A DNA stretch of 31,088 bases from an uncultured Eubacteriales bacterium (lineage in GTDB: Bacteria > Bacillota > Clostridia > Monoglobales > Monoglobaceae): NCBI GenBank assembly GCA_958352815.1, contig CATWQA010000025.1:1-31088 (forward strand). The letters are read 5' to 3'. Each line of letters opens with the position of its first letter. Positions within the stretch are counted from its first letter, which is position 1. Positions 29,757 through 31,088 of this stretch are shown here, one piece after another. The notes below the pieces were generated by a model, which saw nothing but the letters and a program-made list of their open reading frames with translations, did no database searches and was not told where the DNA came from. The position numbers and the translations under genes are program-made.

Positions 29757-30587
29757 TTAGGGCATTTCCGGGAGTTCGGTAATCTGGTTCATATAGAACT
29801 TCATAATAGAAATGGCATCCCTGTTATCAACAGAGCCATCAGCTGCATAAGTATCCGAAACTGACATATCAAGCTCCGTCTCATCAGCCATGTTCATATA
29901 ATATCTCATTACAAGAATAGCATCGCCATTGTCAACTGTGCCATTACCATCAGCATCACCAATTTTACCCTGAGTTGAGCCTGCCAGTGAATATGACTTA
30001 GCATCGGGAACTTCAACGCCTGTTCCGCCGATCTTTACAACGATAACGGAATCATCGGTGTAGTTAGCCTTTGAAAGCTTAAACTGGTATGTACCTGTGG
30101 TAGCGCCGTCATGCTGGTTAATATAACCAACAGGAGTTGTGCTGCTGAAGCTTGTTGTATTGTTGCCGTCAGCAATCTGTGTGATGTCATAAACAAAGAA
30201 TGTCATCTGGTTAGGTGCGTTTTCAACCGAAAAGGGAACGCTTACAGTATAGTACTGGTCATTTTCCGTAGCTGAAATATCACCGATTGTGATAACAGAA
30301 CCTGTTGCAACATCCTCAACTGCAGCGAGAGCTGCCTCAGCGTCCTCAACAGTACCTGTCTCGAGAGGAACCTCAACCTCAACAACATCAGCCTCGTCAG
30401 CATCCTCAGCTTCCTCAGCGGGCTCTTCAGTTTCTTCCTCAACAACCGCTTCTTCAACAACCTCTTCAACAACTGTTTCAGGCTCTTCGGGAACAACTTC
30501 GTCAGCAAAAGCCAGGCTTGCCGTAGCCGAGAAAACCATCAGAGCAGCCGTCAAAGCAGCGCCGAATTTAAAAACTCTCTTTTTCAT
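29757..30587 (-). CDS. Secreted dockerin type I protein
   Basis: 276 residues. A signal peptide (1-28, AFA/DE) is followed by a very acidic Glu/Val/Pro region (30-75), a beta-rich module (about 98-200, VITIGDISATENDQYYTVSV to KSYSL) and a C-terminal dockerin (208-270). The first calcium loop is canonical: DADGNGTVDNGD (211-222) followed by helix AILVMRYYMN. The second, TYAADGSVDNRD (246-257) with AISIMKFYMN, lacks acidic ligands at loop positions 1 and 3. Dockerins bind cohesins in cellulosomes. The only cohesin-like domains in view are on the two wall-anchored proteins downstream. There is no enzyme domain, so it would bring the acidic and beta-rich modules, not a hydrolase, to the surface. 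AGGAGG precedes the ATG. It is first in the cluster, with its own promoter and structured leader. Confidence 0.88.
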   Translation of the reverse strand: MKKRVFKFGAALTAALMVFSATASLAFADEVVPEEPETVVEEVVEEAVVEEETEEPAEEAEDADEADVVEVEVPLETGTVEDAEAALAAVEDVATGSVITIGDISATENDQYYTVSVPFSVENAPNQMTFFVYDITQIADGNNTTSFSSTTPVGYINQHDGATTGTYQFKLSKANYTDDSVIVVKIGGTGVEVPDAKSYSLAGSTQGKIGDADGNGTVDNGDAILVMRYYMNMADETELDMSVSDTYAADGSVDNRDAISIMKFYMNQITELPEMP

Positions 30588-30706
30588 TTAACTTTCCTCC
30601 TAATTTTGTTTGTTTATAAAATCGTCGATTTCTTCCCAATTAAATCTGCAATTTTAAAATACTCTCAAAATTCGAGGTTATCCTCCTTTCCCAAAAAAAT
30701 GTGAAG

Positions 30707-30760
30707 AAATGCGCTCGCCTAAGCTCGGAATGCAGATACGAGCTTGCAGCTTTCGCATTT
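30707..30760 (-). ncRNA. Structured 5' leader of the dockerin gene
   Basis: On minus, an outer stem AAATGCG/CGCATTT (30707-30713 with 30754-30760) encloses an inner stem AAGCTCG/CGAGCTT (30721-30727 with 30739-30745). Together with a downstream AAAGGAGG...CCTC element (about 30675-30690), it fills a leader of about 200 nt between promoter and ATG. It does not match a riboswitch class I know. Confidence 0.5.
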
Positions 30761-30790
30761 TATTTATTTTTCAAATTTTGATACGTTTGT

Positions 30791-30819
30791 ATTATACAAC
30801 GAAACCGCAAAAAATTCAA
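30791..30819 (-). promoter_or_regulatory. Promoter of the dockerin/cohesin cluster
   Basis: On minus, TTGAAT (30814-30819) and consensus TATAAT (30791-30796) are exactly 17 bp apart, about 200 bp before the dockerin ATG. Confidence 0.82.
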
Positions 30820-30867
30820 CCCTTTTTTTAAAATTTTCTTAAAATTTTTTACCAATGACAAAATTTA

Positions 30868-30895
30868 TTGACTTTTGGACAAATTTATATATAAT
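30868..30895 (+). promoter_or_regulatory. Outward promoter at the right edge
   Basis: TTGACT (30868-30873) and TATAAT (30890-30895) are 16 bp apart and point rightward into the repeat and out of the window. The gene it serves, if any, is not visible. Confidence 0.6.
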
Positions 30896-30908
30896 AGAAC
30901 GAGGATGT

Positions 30909-31025
30909 GACGGGGCTCACGCCCCAAACCCCAAAAAAATTTTGATAAAGGCTTTGGCGTCGTCGCAATATGCCCTTTTTGTGCGCCTTGCCTACTCAGC
31001 AAGGCTGCACTTTTACGGGCAATCG
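30909..31025 (+). repeat. Composite intergenic repeat, right-edge copy
   Basis: It shares with the left-edge copy (inverted) a GGGGC-loop-GCCCC hairpin (30912-30925 here), AAACCCC, AAAATTTTGATAAAGGCTTT, a CGTCGCA...TATGCCC block and TTTACGGGCA. Between the last two blocks lies a hairpin of different sequence: GTGC-GCCTTGC...GCAAGGC-TGCAC (30981-31010) versus GGCTTG...CAAGCC at 19-39. Confidence 0.75.
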
Positions 31026-31065
31026 CTCCTCTTTCCCAAAAAATCTTCGATTTTTCGGGAGCCCT

Positions 31066-31088
31066 GCCCGCCCCGGCGCTTGGGGAGG
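31066..31088 (+). repeat. Palindromic repeat A, copy 4, cut by the window edge
   Basis: The last 23 bases equal the first half of the repeat A palindrome (GCCCGCCCCGGCGCTTGGGG and AGG). The second half would lie outside the window. Confidence 0.8.

Noticed and set aside
24775..30587. Full cellulosome locus
   Set aside because: There are no glycoside hydrolases, no multi-cohesin scaffoldin and no cellulose-binding module that I can identify. Only a minimal cohesin/dockerin set is supported.

Overview
The window looks like the chromosome of a low-to-moderate GC, Gram-positive member of the Clostridia. No marker settles the genus. The evidence is the Firmicutes-type signals (strong AGGAGG ribosome sites, TTGACA/TATAAT promoters, GC-hairpin/T-run terminators), S-layer homology (SLH) proteins with Pro/Thr/Ala linkers, a BspA-like repeat protease, cohesin and dockerin modules, and a FtsW/PBP/FHA cell-wall operon. 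There is no rRNA, CRISPR array, transposase or integrase.

Layout from left to right. 1-289: a composite intergenic repeat and a terminator. 290-3160 (-): secreted papain-like protease with BspA-type leucine-rich repeats. 3180-3720: repeats, then tRNA-Trp. 3846-8803 (-): a compact unit of WYL regulator, patatin-like lipase, dynamin-like GTPase and helical protein. It starts at a promoter whose spacer holds one arm of a 12-bp inverted repeat. A degenerate, membrane-tethered GTPase-like gene lies just upstream (8918-9787). 10227-11812 (+): a tight operon of Mor-like DNA-binding protein, zinc-ribbon membrane protein, TM2 protein and lipoprotein. 12174-13208 (+): DAHP synthase. 13627-14505 (-): Gp37/Gp68-like radical SAM protein. 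14811-15011 (+): XRE repressor with a palindromic operator candidate. 15053-16870 (-): TypA/BipA with its own promoter and a leader hairpin. 17073-23857 (-): an envelope operon of secreted membrane-anchored protein, FHA protein, FtsW/RodA, class B PBP and IspE. It is interrupted between PBP and IspE by a 500-bp element carrying a four-helix-bundle gene. 23870-24770: a repeat-rich spacer. 24775-30587 (-): a surface cluster of one dockerin protein and two cohesin-like/SLH proteins. 30600-31088: leader, promoters and more repeats.

The two most interesting systems are (i) the WYL/patatin/dynamin operon, whose parts resemble those of known anti-phage systems but which contains no nucleotide cyclase, and (ii) the enzyme-free cohesin/dockerin/SLH cluster, which could form a small non-catalytic cell-surface assembly. 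A third theme is a family of modular intergenic repeats. Their hairpins are kept while the stem sequences change, and a 96-bp module is present in two copies and absent from a third, otherwise matching copy.

All functions are inferred from motifs read by eye. No database search was run.
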